A stretch of DNA of 64,000 nt from Lamellibrachia columna. Lineage: Eukaryota > Annelida > Polychaeta > Sabellida > Siboglinidae. This document shows positions 21,581 to 35,525 of the stretch, one piece after another; position 1 is the stretch's first letter, and each line of letters starts with the position of its first letter. The notes beneath the pieces are model-generated. The model was not told the origin of the DNA, did no database searches, and was given only the letters and a program-made list of their open reading frames with translations. The translations under genes and the position numbers were made by a program. The stretch is taken from NCBI GenBank assembly GCA_963662155.1, contig OY759274.1:37246965-37310964 (forward strand), given 5' to 3'.

Positions 21581-22580
21581 TTATGTTTCATAATGGTGAA
21601 GGTCAAAGCGACAAAACACAAAAGCAGCAGTATTATGCATTAATTCATTATTTAAGTCAAGGCAGTCAAAGCATACAATACTGACATTTTGCATTAAATC
21701 ATGAAATGTTCATTTATTTCTTTTTGCACTTCAATTAAAACAAAGCCACCAGCAGGAGGACTTGTTACCTGCCAATGCACTAGCTTTGTTTAGCATTTCT
21801 TTTATCTCTGCTCCCTCAGTCCCTGCTCTCTCAAACCCAGGCTAGCATGTATCATGGTTTCATGAGACATGCTGCATGTCTTCCCTGATCCCACACTGAG
21901 TTCATCTTTATGAAGCACTTGAGTAATTGTTAGCAGTTGCAATCAATGGTCAATTAGGAGTCTGATCTGGACAGTGAATTAATAAATTTATTTTGGCTAC
22001 ATGTACATTTTAACATAGTTATAATATGCTTTGAGTCACAGATTGTAGTGGAGCAACCAAGGAGATCCTCTAGAAACCCTGCGGGGCTTATGACAAGGAC
22101 CACCCAGAAATAAATCAACATATTTTGTTTCCTTAGGCTTAGGCCAAAAACATATACTAAGCAACATAATTGCAAGTAAAATACAAGATAATGTAAAAAA
22201 AAATTCCTTAACTATGAACATACCATTTGTAATTAGAATTTTATGAACAAATACTACACTAATAACCTAACTAATTATTGCACATGAATACATTATAATG
22301 TGAACATGAACACATTAAGTAATGCAGGAACCATGAATACATTAAATACTACACGAACATCAATACATGGTTTTCTCTGTCATGTTAAAATAAAGGTATA
22401 TGTAGAGTATATGTTATACAAATTGAGTCTCAAAAATGTTGCTTAAATATCAACATATAATTTGTACTTTGAATTATATGAACAAATAATACACTAACTA
22501 TACATTTATTCATTAAATGTGATCATGAATACATTAAATAATACATGATCCTGACAACATTAAATATTACATAAGCGTGA
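21581..22580. other. AT-rich DNA between hAT-like end and LINE
   Basis: Non-coding and AT-rich. From 22245 several degenerate ATGAA(C/T)ACATTAA-type units recur (about 22285-22350 and 22500-22570). Confidence 0.45.
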
Positions 22581-22587
22581 AAGTTTC

Positions 22588-25060
22588 TTATTTGCAGTGT
22601 TTACTGTAAAGTAATTGATATTTAGAGAGTAACAGTTCTTTCAGTTTATTTTTAAATTGGTTAATGGACACAAGCTGTTTTAATTTACTAGGTAATGCAT
22701 TCCAGAATACTGGTCCGGAATAGTTTATTGTACATTTCCTGCTGTTAATTCTTATGTTTTGGATATAATAGCTATTTTGTTTTCTTAGATTATGTTTGTG
22801 GATATTTTGTATTCTCGTAAGCATTGGTGACATAGAATCTGGGAGTTTGTTATTTGCTGCTTTATACATAAAAATACATAGTTGATGTTTATATAGATCA
22901 TCCAATTTTAGTAGTTTTAACTTTGTGAATAGAGGATCAGTGTGTGCGATGTAATGAGAATTTGTGATTATCCTAATAGTTTTCTTTTGTAGTATTCTTA
23001 GTTTGTTTAAGTTTGTACAATATGAATTTTCCCATAATAGAGTGTAATATTGTAAATGTGATACTTGTTTTGATAGGTTGTCAATATGTGTTGTCCAGCT
23101 TAAGTGCTCATCTATAAATATCCCTAGGAATTTGGTGAATTTTACATGCTTTATTTTGTTTCCATCTACTTGTATTAAGGCACTGTTGATATTGTATTGT
23201 TTTCCTTTTGGTGTGAATATAATAAAATTTGACTTTTTTGTGTTTAAGGAAAGTGTGTTGGTACGGAACCATGTTGAGATTTTTTGCATTTCTATGTTTA
23301 CCTCTTCGATGAGAGTGTTGAAGCATGTATGAGCATGAAAGAGACTTGTGTCATCTGCAAACAGTATTGGATTTTAGATATCTGATACATTTTCAATATA
23401 ATTTATATATAAAATAAAGAGTAATGGACCTAATATAGACCCTTGTGGAACTCCACATGTAATTGTCATATATTTTGAGTCAGTTTTGTTATACGATACA
23501 TACTGTCTTCTGTTATTAAGATAGCTTTTAAACCAGTTGCAGGCAGTACCTCTTATACCGTAGCATTGAAGTTTATTTATTAAAATGTTATGATCTATTG
23601 TATCGAAAGCCTTGGAGAGATCAAGAAAAACACCTATATTATATTTTTTATGGTCCATGTTACTTGATACTTTATCAAACAAATCAATCAGTGCCATATG
23701 CGTAGAATAGTTTTTTCTAAATCCATATTGTTTTTTTGATATTATGTTGTGTTCTGTAAAACATTGTAAAGCCTATTGTACATTAGGCATTCCAGTATTT
23801 CTGAGAGGCATGGAAGAATAGAAATAGGTCTATAATTTGAGAATAGTTCAGGGTTTTCACGTTTATACAAGGGGATAACCTTTGCTATTATGCTGGGCAC
23901 AATGCCAATCATAATTTTTTTAAGTGAATTATTGAAAATGTGGGCAAGTTGATTTGCAATTTGTGGTATAACTTGTTTAATAATGTATGGATCAACATTG
24001 TCGAGTCCACTTGATTTCTTTGAATTTGCTTTTTTTACTATGTTAATTATTTCCTCAGGATATGTAGGTGTGCAGAAAAAAAACTTGATGCATTTAAAAA
24101 AAATTGCATTGGGTCATTTCCTGTTTGTGTTAAGTTTACATTAAGGCGATAACCTATGTTGGTAAAATAATTATTCAAATGGTCCACTATTTCCCTTTTG
24201 TCTGTATAGTGGGTATCGTCTAATGTAATAAATTTATCATTTATTACAGATTTATTGTCTTTGGACTTTATAACTTCATTTATGGTGCTCCATGTTTTCC
24301 TGCAATAATTTTATATAAATAAAATTTTTCTTTAAAATATTTTTTCTTTAACTGTCTGATTACATGAGTCAGTTTGTTTTTGTAATTTTTGCAGATAATC
24401 TCACTTTTGGTAGAAGGGTTGCACTTAAATTTTTTGAACAGGTGATTTTTTTGCCTACAGGATATTAATATGCCTTTCGTGAGCCATTCGCTTTTGTAGA
24501 TTTTCACCTTAAATTTTTTCAATGGTAAGCATTCATTCATTTGTGTGTTTAGTATTTCCAGAAAGGAATCATATGAAGTGCAGGGGTTTTGATCCTTGTA
24601 CACCTCCTCCCAGTTTGAAGTTTGCAATTGTGTTTTTAATTTGCTTATGTTTGCTGAGCTAGCCATGCGATTGTAAACAATTTTGTACTAATTTTCTCTT
24701 TTTACCCCTAATTCATAAAAGGTAAATATTGGGAAGTGATCTGATATGTCATTTTAAAGGATACCAGATTTTATTGAATATTCATGAATGTTGGGTATAA
24801 TATTGTCTATGAGTGTAGCTGTCTGTTGTGTGACCTTGTTGATTTGCTAGTTGTTGGATAGAATGCATTGGCAAACATATTATGGATAAACTCTGTTGTT
24901 TGGTGGTTTGTATCAGACTTATGTAAGTTGATGTTAAAATCTGCCATTAATATGCATTTCTTTCGTTCATTTGAAATTCTTCCTAAAAAATCATTAAATT
25001 GTATATTGCAGCCATGATGCTGATATTTACATGATGCTGATATATACATCAGACATTTTC
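22588..25060 (-). mobile_element. Minus-strand LINE with endonuclease and reverse transcriptase, decayed
   Basis: Reading on the minus strand, an endonuclease piece (about 24830-25049) has NDFLGRISNERKKCILMADF. The linker/N-terminal RT piece (24280-24666) includes MNECLPLKKFKVK. The RT core (23374-23697) has FLDLSKAFDTIDHNIL and CGVPQGSILGPLLFILYIN, and FADD lies at 23350-23361. The C-terminal domain (22588-23289) contains KFLGIFIDEHLSWTTHID. At least three frame breaks separate the pieces, so the element is inactive. It lies within a GTACT-rich hAT-like region. Confidence 0.88.
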
Positions 25061-25929
25061 ATTGCAGTTATTTCTTTGCAGTGGATATGGTCTAATCAAT
25101 GAATTAAATAAGGATCATCTTAAACTAATCACTTTCACATATTTTCTTGCATTTTTTCTTTTAGGAAAATATTTCCGATAGTTGTAACAGATTTCAAAAT
25201 GTAAAGTAGGGAAGTTCGCTGTAGGCAATATAATTATGGTTTACCGCAATATATGTAATATGTTATTTATACTTGAAGACAGACGAATGCCTACCCCTAC
25301 AAACAAATGGGAACCCCAGACATATGGTTACCTTTTACAAAACCCCTCCATTATAAAAACATACAGACATGGTAAAATATCTTTGTAGTTAGTCTACTAA
25401 TGATTAAACTTTACTGCCCCCCCCCTAAAAATGTACATCATTTGAAGGGTAGAGGTGAGAAGATTTTTCCAAATTGCAAAAAAAGGGGATGTGTGGCAAT
25501 TTGAAAAGTTTGTTTTTCCTTGTTTGCGATAAAGATCACATGATACAAATTTACGTGTTTATGCATCAATTCAGTTTGTCTTCTTTTGGTGCACAATTTT
25601 TCAATTTGCAATCTATTTATATTAGGAGTTTGCAATTTATATTTTCTGCTCTTAGACTACTGGTTGTTGAGAGGGTTAGAACAGGCCAATACAACAGGCT
25701 CACACTCCCCTTTTAGTCAGACTGCTGGCATCAGATTATACAGGTGTAGGAGGCAGTCTGACTTGAGTCACCTTATTTGTACAGAGGAAGCCTCAGCTGG
25801 CAGATCTTAGCAGTTAGCGTTGTCAGCCAGTGCCAAGTGGCATAGTCTCCTGACTGCAACAATATAAACAAAAATAGTTGCACATTCAAATACTTCAGGA
25901 AAGTTTCATTTTGTTAACTACAAATAAAA
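25061..25929. other. Non-coding DNA, no gene recognised
   Basis: A C run (25419-25427) and AT-rich DNA. A GCAGTCTGAC/GTCAGACTGC inverted word pair occurs at 25717-25770. No gene recognised. Confidence 0.4.
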
Positions 25930-25939
25930 CTAAATTTTC

Positions 25940-26105
25940 ACAGCATATATTGAGAAAGTACTCAGATGTACTCGTAATGTACTCGTAAAATTTGAGTACA
26001 TTGAGTATGAGAACGAGTATGAGTACGAGTACATGACCCATAAGTTATATGAGTACGAGTAAAAAATGTACTCGAGTACATGAGTAACAAGTACTCTGCC
26101 CCCTG
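25940..26105. mobile_element. Right end of a hAT-like DNA transposon
   Basis: Read on the minus strand from 26105 the sequence begins CAGGGGGCAGAGTACTTG and continues with dense GTACTCGAGTAC/GAGTACTCGT words. A CAG(G)GG terminus with AGTACTTG subterminal repeats is characteristic of one widespread group of hAT elements. No matching left terminus with CAGGGG was found. Confidence 0.6.
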
Positions 26106-26509
26106 TCTGATGTATATATTTTGTCCATGAATAAAATACATATTTGCCATAATATATGCATGTAGACCAATCAACATTAAGCATTGCCCTTAGCTATTCA
26201 TTGACAGACATAACATGAACAGTGGGATCAATTAATATGGTCATCACTACAGTGTATTAACTATGTATTATTACCACTCGTTTTTGTAAACATTGCACTA
26301 TCATTTATGTTTTATGCCATGATGCTGTGTGCAAATTAACTATATACATACGGTCATTTTCATTGCAGTTATTTTTTTACACCATTTATGTTTCATGACG
26401 CTTTGTGAGAAAGAATAAAATAACAGTAAACACACGGTAATTTTTAGAGTAGCCATTTTTTCCAATTCTTGCGATAGAGCCAAATATATAACGAAAATAT
26501 AAAAGAGTA

Positions 26510-26674
26510 CATGGGAAAGTGCTTGCTAAGTCCAAGTACTTTGACGGTCAAGTACAAGTCCAAGAACAAGTACTGCACTCAGCAAAATAGCAAGTACAAG
26601 TACAAGTCCAAGAACAGTACTTGCTGTACTTAAGTACACGAGTACTCAAGTACTCGAGAACTTGAACCCATACC
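26510..26674. mobile_element. Second hAT-like terminus
   Basis: The minus strand from 26674 starts CAGGTATGGGTTCAAG and continues with many CAAGTACTTG/AAGTCCAAG units. It may pair with the 21480-21580 array, in which case 21.5-26.7 kb would be one element interrupted by a LINE and another hAT. Confidence 0.55.
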
Positions 26675-26929
26675 TGATAAGCACATACGAAATTTCGGAT
26701 CTGTGAGTGAAATTGTTTTAGAATTACTACATACTAATGATTGAACAACATTTCCCGATACCGCCAGACCCTCCCCGTTTCTATGACAACTAACAAAATG
26801 GCCTGGGGATGATCAATGTACCATTTAGCCTGCCATAGCCCTTCCTTACCTATATGTAAACGTAAGATTTGACAAGATTGCCATCCCAAACAACAAGTTC
26901 CAAATGACAAATGGACAAGGAATCCATTG

Positions 26930-27590
26930 GCTTATCGAGAGTCCAACAATTTTCTCATTTATGTGTAGCTCGCCCTTATCAAATAACTGTCAATTCTATT
27001 TTTAAACATATTCACACTACTAGCATTAACACAATCATTTGGCAGTTTGTTCCATTCATTCATCTCTGTGAGAAAGAGTACTTTCTCATGTCCAACCTAC
27101 ACTGCTCCTTAACTAATGCTGCTTTATATCCTTTTGTTCTACTGCCTTCTTTAAGTCTGAAGAACATATTCCTATCAACATTCTCATAACCATTCACTAT
27201 TTTAAACACTTCTATTTGGTCTCCTCTTAGTCTCCTGGTCTCTAGTGTTGTCAAACCACATTGTAATAAGCGACTTTCATAACTAAGGTCTCTCAAATCT
27301 GGAATCAATTTAGTTGCTCTTCATTGTATTCTTTCTAGCTTGTCTATGTCCTTTTTACGATACGGCCTCCAAGCTTGAATACAATATTCCAAATGTGTTC
27401 TAACTATTGCTTTGTACAGGAGTACAATTAACTGTTTCTCGTTATACATGATAGTTCTCCTAGTTAGCCCTAGAATTTGGTTTCCTTTCGAAGCAGCAAT
27501 CCCACATTGCTCTGAAACTTTCATGTCAGCACTAAATGTTACTCCTAAGTCCTTTTCTTTCCTTTGGTGCTGCCCATTTAGTGTTCATCG
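26930..27590 (-). mobile_element. LINE reverse transcriptase C-terminal fragment (CR1-like)
   Basis: The minus strand encodes QILGLTRRTIMYNEKQLIVL, then HLEYCIQAWRPYRKKDIDKL. After one stop comes SYESRLLQCGLTTLETRRLR, then MFFRLKEGSRTKGYKAALVK, RLDMRKYSFSQR and NKLPNDCVNASSVNMFKN. This is the standard end of CR1-like LINE ORF2, and it is 5' truncated as usual. Its 3' flank (26885-26945, ATTGGCTTATCGAGAGTCC) recurs at 35775-35840, so both fragments belong to one family. Confidence 0.9.
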
Positions 27591-27961
27591 TATCGTAAGT
27601 AAACGAGTAATTAAAATTTTATTGAAATCTCACTCCATATGCAAATGCATTAAAATACAAAACATAAAAAATACACATAGCAGTCATTATTTACAAGGAA
27701 CACACAAAAGCGAGTTATGAGAGACTATAAAACACAGCTTTAAAATATTATTAAAATATAAATGTACAATAAAACAAAAATGTATTAATTAATACATAAA
27801 ATGACGGTAATAAAATAAAATAATTAAAACAAATAGACGTATGTCGTCAGGCGACAGTCTGACTAAGAGGATGTTATTTGTAACTGGAGATCCTGTTGGC
27901 CTAGATTTTATCTGTTGGCGGGTGTAGTCTCAAACAGTTAGTCGGTTACAATTACAATCAC
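27591..27961. other. AT-rich intergenic DNA, no gene recognised
   Basis: The sequence is AT-rich and non-coding up to the MITE. Confidence 0.45.
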
Positions 27962-28142
27962 ACCTTAACCAGTGGCGTATTTAGGGGTCATTGGGCCAGG
28001 CTTCCAACGTTAGTTTTGGGATAATATGTTTTCCACACTAAACGCGAATACTGTCTATATTAAAGACCGCTACCACATTCTTAGCACCTCGAGATTTTCC
28101 CCTGCCAACCTTCGAAGTCCTACATGCGCCACTGACCTTAAC
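27962..28142. mobile_element. 165-bp hAT-type MITE with 8-bp target-site duplication
   Basis: The element (27970-28134) starts CAGTGGCGTATTTAGG and ends with the inverted CAGTGGCGCATGTAGG. It is flanked on both sides by ACCTTAAC (27962-27969 and 28135-28142), an exact 8-bp duplication as produced by hAT transposases. No coding capacity. Confidence 0.88.
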
Positions 28143-28984
28143 AAGCTGTGCAGACGAAGTATGCGTCGGTTGTAGAAATACGACTGAACACTGACCCCGT
28201 CCGATTTTCATCGATGTCTTTGGTTTCTTCTACGTCAGTACCCAAATGGTAACATGTGTCGGCTCTAACTGATTCCTACGTGTTTGATATTCCGGACTGT
28301 ATACGCACACAAGGCAACCAGGAAACGCTTCACTGGGTTTGTTTGTAACGTTTGGTTCGTGTTATATGTGTTAAGTAAACGTCATGTGCTATAAATACAC
28401 ACACACGCGCATAGCCCACACAATACTTGTTCACAACGCACCACGTGTAAACCGGTCACGGATGAACGGTTCTGTAGCTAAACAGTCTTAACAAGACTAC
28501 ACTTGCTGAGGATCGCTTCTCAATTTACAACTAAAATTAAGGTTTCATCGGTTATATTACAAAATGTGTGCAACTTTATAATTATAACACTACGATATAT
28601 AGAAGGGTCATAGGAAATCATGCGCTGTAATTTGATTCCAAACCAACGTGTTCACCGCTGAGCACATGTTGTTCATAAACTGAAGTGGAATACTGTGGAC
28701 GTTTGTATCGTTACGTGCAGAGTTTGAGTTGTATTATTGCGATACCGATGAACAGTTGCCTAATTATAAACCTACGTAGCTCAAGCCATGTGGATAATTA
28801 ACAGTCGTTAACAGGCGGGGTTGACATTATACCAGCGAACACCCTGGCTGTCTGTAAAAGTGTAACGTGAGTGGGCAACAAGGAAGAAGGAAACCTGTAC
28901 ACGTTATTGAAAACAGATGCTACAAATGCGTCATCGTTGCATTTTTTCTCGTTGTTTCGTCGGCGTCAGTCGCCATCTTTGGAA
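28143..28984. other. Intergenic DNA, no gene recognised
   Basis: Mixed composition, non-coding as far as I can tell; not part of the TLR3/TLR4 duplication. Confidence 0.45.
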
Positions 28985-29559
28985 CACACTGACGTAATTT
29001 TCAGTACAATTCAGATCAAGGCTCCAAAGCTTCTCTGAATAGTGCATGAAGTCACTACGATACATCCGGTCGCTGCTTTATTATGCTATATGAACATACA
29101 CTGAACTTTGTTGAACCAATAACAATAACATTGTGTCATTGGTGACAATCGCTTCTCTAACAGCTTCAATGAAAAACTCCTCGCAAGGCACTCCAGGATC
29201 ACAAACACCTGCTCCTGCGTCCTTGTTGCTAATTCACGTAAGTAACCACAATTGATGACAGCATACAGCGTATGAGTAACGCAGCTTTATAATCGGACAA
29301 TGGCTCAGCTAAAGAGACGATTTATGTAACGATCTCCAAATAATATGACTCAGACGCCGTATGGAACGGAACAAAAGCACCACTATACAGGTCCATATCA
29401 TGATAACTCTGGGTGGCAGACATGGGGGCTGTCACGAGGGCTGTGTGTTGACAGTCATGAGTGAATCCACAAGTGGTGTTTACGCACAACGTCACTGACG
29501 AAAGTAATAATAACCTCGTTGGTCGATCCCCTGAACGCTCTGCTCAGTGCGTACATATA

Positions 29560-29561
<2 letters not shown>

Positions 29562-29655
<94 letters not shown>
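29562..29655. repeat. (AT)n microsatellite
   Basis: Pure AT repeat of about 90 bases. It is absent at the homologous site of unit B (about 51718), where sequence passes directly from the GTGAATCCAC region to AATGAGATTTACGTG. Confidence 0.96.
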
Positions 29656-29657
<2 letters not shown>

Positions 29658-30139
29658 CAAGTGAATGGAAATATCGAAATGAGATTTACGTGAGATTTAC
29701 ATGTATTGTTATCAATGTAACTGCAATGTAAAAAATGTAATGATACGTTCTTATATAACGCGGTATCCAGTCCTTGGGGCTGTTCAAAGCGTTTTACACT
29801 TCACAACCTGGAAGACCTCTTCATTCCAACGCCAACTCAACTTCTCTCGGAAGCATCTAGCCACGATGCAATTACTGTGCAAAGACTGTTCGTTCATATA
29901 TCCACCACAATATATAGCCATGTACTCATTTATACAGCTGACTGAACTGAAGCAACGTAGATTAAACGAAATTGCTCAAACCTCGAAACGCCAGCAGGAT
30001 GACTAGAACCCGGAGACATATGATTTCCAAGTGAAGTCGCGAGTCATGAAAATGGGCGACTCCAGTCCGACTCGAGTCGCTTAGGTTAGGTAACGTAATC
30101 AATCATTCGCTGAGAAGCGAGAACACGACAGTTGCATGG

Positions 30140-30584
30140 ATCATGCCTCAGTTAGGCTTCGACGAATGTAGGGCACAGTAATTTTAGATATGTGTAGTTA
30201 AAAAAAATCATATAACATCTGACATAACTGCATTTGAGCAGATACATTGGCAAATTTGCTGGTAGAATATGTTAGCAGTGTAACCGTCGATTTTTAGATG
30301 ATTTAAATAGGCGGAAGGATTTTTTGGAATTTTTTCGCCACAAGGCACGTGTGCGTAGTAATTGATGCAGACATTGGTAAATATTGACGGGTATAGCACG
30401 TTCAGCTGTTTTAAAAGAGTTAGAAATATGTGATTTTGACAAAACTCGACCAGCATGTTAATGATATGCTGACAACGGCAGGAAAGAAGTTTCAGAATTG
30501 TTGATGGTCCCATTTTCTTATAATCGTGCAAAACGTTAACATGGTCACCAATGGGAAATGTAACAGTAGGCTGAACCCTGCAGT
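30140..30584. other. ~445-bp insertion specific to unit A
   Basis: The flanks GACAGTTGC (30128-30136) and TTGGTACGACTGCGAA (30584 on) are adjacent in unit B at about 53830-53850, so 30137-30584 is extra. On the minus strand it is open for about 125 codons but matches no family I know. It may be a transposon fragment. Confidence 0.6.
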
Positions 30585-30924
30585 GTTGGTACGACTGCGA
30601 ACGCAACCCAGAAAAGCAATCAGCCGTGACGGACTGCTGTTGTGTTGGTTGTGCGACTTGCGTGAGTGTATATTTATAGCACTTATGGGCACAATACAAT
30701 TTAAAATCCACATGTTTCACAGCAGGTGAAACGCTTTGTGAAAGTCTTTTGTGCGTGTGCTGGCGGGAACCTATCATTGGCAGGGCGACTATTACCAGGT
30801 GGGTGCTGCATGGCTCAGAACAGCCTGACACAATCGAACGGAATCGGATGAGTGAGTGTTCACCCATGTTACTAGACCGAGCACGTCTGCATTGCTTCGT
30901 TCTAATGCAACACTGTGTACTAAT

Positions 30925-32200
30925 TGTGATGGCACCAGCTGCCAGAAACATAGTCGACAAGAGCGACAGCTAAAGTGGCAACTGCTACCTTTTTTAGTCA
31001 AATGGTTTCTTGACGTTACAAAACGTTGAAGGTCAACACTCGTACACTGGCGCAGTCACGTCTGGAGTTCCCCAGGGCTCTGTCCTTGGTCCCACATTAT
31101 TTCCTATCTACATCAGCGATCTTGGTGACGGTATTAAGTCCACAACACGCCTCTTCGCCGATGACACTATACTTTACAACACCATCAAGACTGCCCCTGA
31201 CTCCACCCAACTACAAGATGACACAAGAACACTCGAATCCTGGGAATGGAGATGACAGATGGCCTTCAGTGAAGTCATCAATTACCAGTCACCAAGAAAA
31301 GAAATAAAATTTCCACCAGCTACAAGTTGCACGACCAAACCCTGGACAAACAAACAAGCGCCAAATACCTATGCGTTGAGATTACTGAAAATCTGCACTG
31401 GTGAAAGCATTTACAAGCAATTGCAGCCAAGGCCAACAAAGTGAGCTCCGTTGCCTACAGAAACCTCAAAGGATGCCCAACAGCTGTCCAGGCACACTGC
31501 TACAAAAGCCTTGTACGACTAGTGCTAGAATACGCAGCAGTGGTGTGTGATCCCCACCAGCAACATCTTATATTTTCACTGGATATGGTGCAACGACGCT
31601 CAGATTGCCGCATCCTTCACGACTTCAGCTCTACTTCTAGTGCCTCTGCATTAGTCGTACAGCCCCGACTTGAAAGCCCACGGTCTAGGAGAACATCAGA
31701 CAGAGTCAGCATTATGCATAAAATCATCAACGGACTTGTCGATGTGAACCCTGCAGCACTTCTTCTGCCCAGCAACCGCAGCTCTAGAGGACATCAAGGG
31801 AAGCTCCAAATCCCCAATTCTCGAACTGACACATACCTACACTCCTTTTTCCCATCACGAATAAGACTCTGGAACAGTGTACCTATAAATGCATCATCAG
31901 CTACATCCCTACCGTCATTCAGGTCTTCACTGACGGATTGGATGGGGTACCACATATAATCATCAAAACAGATAATTGACATTGTCTTTTATCGAGTGTT
32001 ACCTTTTTTTTATTCTTTTAGCTTAACTTTAAACCGCTGCCTTTTAAATCATTGGAAAAGTGCTCGTTCCGCATGCTATTTCCCATGCAGAGTTTACTCC
32101 TCGATACTCAGGGCACCTACAGTATTATAAAGAAAGAAAGAAAAAAAAACGCATATATAACCGAATCTCACTATTATGTATGACCAACTGAATCGTCAAA
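30925..32200 (+). mobile_element. LINE (Jockey-like) reverse transcriptase fragment, unit A only
   Basis: Plus-strand frames from about 31010 show SGVPQGSVLGPTLFPIYISD and RLFADDTILY (RT motifs B and C, FADD near 31149). A KVSSVAYRNLKGCPTAVQAH segment spans about 31438-31500, followed by RLVLEYAAVV, and the tail PNSRTDTYLHSFFPSRIRLW to about 31955. It is 5' truncated and broken by at least two frame changes. Unit B has no LINE at the corresponding place (about 54140), so the insertion postdates the duplication or was lost from B. A short A-rich GAAAGAAAG tail is at about 32128-32150. Confidence 0.9.
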
Positions 32201-32847
32201 TGTATCTTAATAACGCGGCTTCTGGCTACTTAATATAGGCTCGAACAAAATGAACAATTACTGCGTAGAAATGTGTTCCTTTAAAAGGTTAAATACATAA
32301 ATAGAACAAGTGCACATAAAACAGTTTGATACACAAGAAGGTAGTGCAACATCGTCTTTGCTTGTTCTGTATTAATCAAGTGGTTTAGGGAAATTACCGC
32401 TACTGTGACTATTAGTCATGGGGTTACTCATCGAATTGCAGCTAACTAGTGAGTTATTATGCATCAAAATCAAAGTATTGTTTAGACGTAATGGATTTAT
32501 CACAAAGGAGAGGTCTATGCGAGAATAACTATGTTTTACCTGCCCAAAATAATAGCAATTTAGTTCACACAACTCACCCATGTTGGCCACTAAGGTCGAC
32601 CTCTTTGGCTCCAACATTTGCTTCTATCCCTCGTTGTCATTTGCAACTATACAGGCTCTAGTCCCATATCTTCTTTTAGACGGCCGTTACATTTAAAGGC
32701 TGGTCTGCCTTAGCTTCCTCTTTCATATTATGGCTGCCACATGCCGGTTCTTGGATGATTCATCACTTCTTCTGTAGCAGTGGCCATTTAAATGTTAAAA
32801 AAAAATTGAAACGCAATTTTGGGAAATAAATCTGTGTCAAGTATTAT

Positions 32848-34204
<1,357 letters not shown>

Positions 34205-35164
34205 TGGCCAATCAAAGGCATTTAACGACAGGTGTGGTCAACGGTATCAAGAGGTTCCCCAGTTCTCTACAGGCTCTTCCGTTGGAGATCCCCGTCTTAA
34301 CAAATGTCAGATCGCTGCGGGCGACAACGTTCCTGTGTATGTAGGCTGCCTGACACAGATTGCTCTGTGGTTCTTCAGCTTGGACCATACCCACTACGCG
34401 AGATGGGTGCCAGCCCACACACGAGACATGCTCCAGGTCAGGTGACCAGGCAGAAGAATAAAACAATGTTGCTTTGAAGAATGAGAGTGGAGCTGTTGGT
34501 CTCATTCAAACTCTCAGACGCTGGATGGTGGCTAGGTCATGACTGGTGAAGATGTCTGCAGAATATGATGCATCCATCGGGGGAATGCACGCAAAGATTA
34601 CCTAAGAGACATGGTACTACGAGCTTGGAGGTGATTAACATGTCAAACGTCTGGTTGATAAGTTGGACGAAATGGGCAACCCATTCATGGAGGAGAGCAA
34701 CGTCCTTTTGGGCACAAGAGAAATCGTCGACCCATTTGTGATATCTACTGTTCGCCATGTCTAGGAGAGCGGACAGCGACAGTATCTGACATTCATGGCT
34801 GATCGTCCGCTGGAACGATCTACCCCTAATTCAGAGCCGGCCTCCCCCGAGAGAAAAGTCCAGGCAAGCCTGCAAGTTTCTTCCATGAAGAGTGACGGTT
34901 CTCTATTCTCAAGAGTCTACATTGCCTGTCAGTTACCAGGTGGCAACCTGGACGACTTTTTTTCCGTCAACAGAACCAACCATGTCACCGTAAATATCTC
35001 AGCTTGGCAATTTGTAACACTAGCAGACACACAGAAACAGTGGAGGCAATTGATGCTGGCGGGAATAGTACGTTATTTTTATAATGTAAACATATCGCGG
35101 TCCCCGCACCTGTGTTCACTTAACAATAGCACACTGTGGTATTGCAGTTTCAAAAGGAAATCAA
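34205..35164. other. Unit A-specific insertion of unknown origin
   Basis: Absent from unit B, where a different LINE occupies the same interval. Two open stretches are present: minus strand 34212-34758, interrupted by stops, and plus strand 34795-35181 (128 codons, starting MADRPLERSTPNSEPASPER). Neither resembles a family I can name. The right side abuts a CR1-like LINE fragment, so this may be another transposon. Confidence 0.5.
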
Positions 35165-35525
35165 ATGCTTTGGTTGAATAGGACAAATGTAACATATCAC
35201 CTGCATAAAGCAATAGTTAGGCCTGATTTAGAATACTGTATACAAGCTTGGAGACCATATCGTAAGAAGGATATAGATACGCTAGAACGAATACAGAGGA
35301 GAGCAAGTAAAATGACTCCAGAACAGAGGGAATTAATTATGAAGAACACCTAAACGAATGTGGTTTAACAACCTTAGATAAAAGGAGATTAAAAATATAT
35401 CAAATTGAAATTTTTATGATATGGAATGGGCATGAAAATATTGGCAGACATTTGTTTTCACCTAAGAAAAATAGTAGAACTGCAGGACACGAAGGATCAG
35501 AGTAGGTTGGTAGGTTGGAGGATAA
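35165..35525 (+). mobile_element. CR1-like LINE reverse transcriptase C-terminal fragment
   Basis: Plus strand encodes LHKAIVRPDLEYCIQAWRPY and KKDIDTLERIQRRASKM, the same segment found on the minus strand at 27340-27420. It is followed by decayed CGLTTLDKRRL-like and SRTAGHEG pieces. Dead fragment. Confidence 0.85.
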
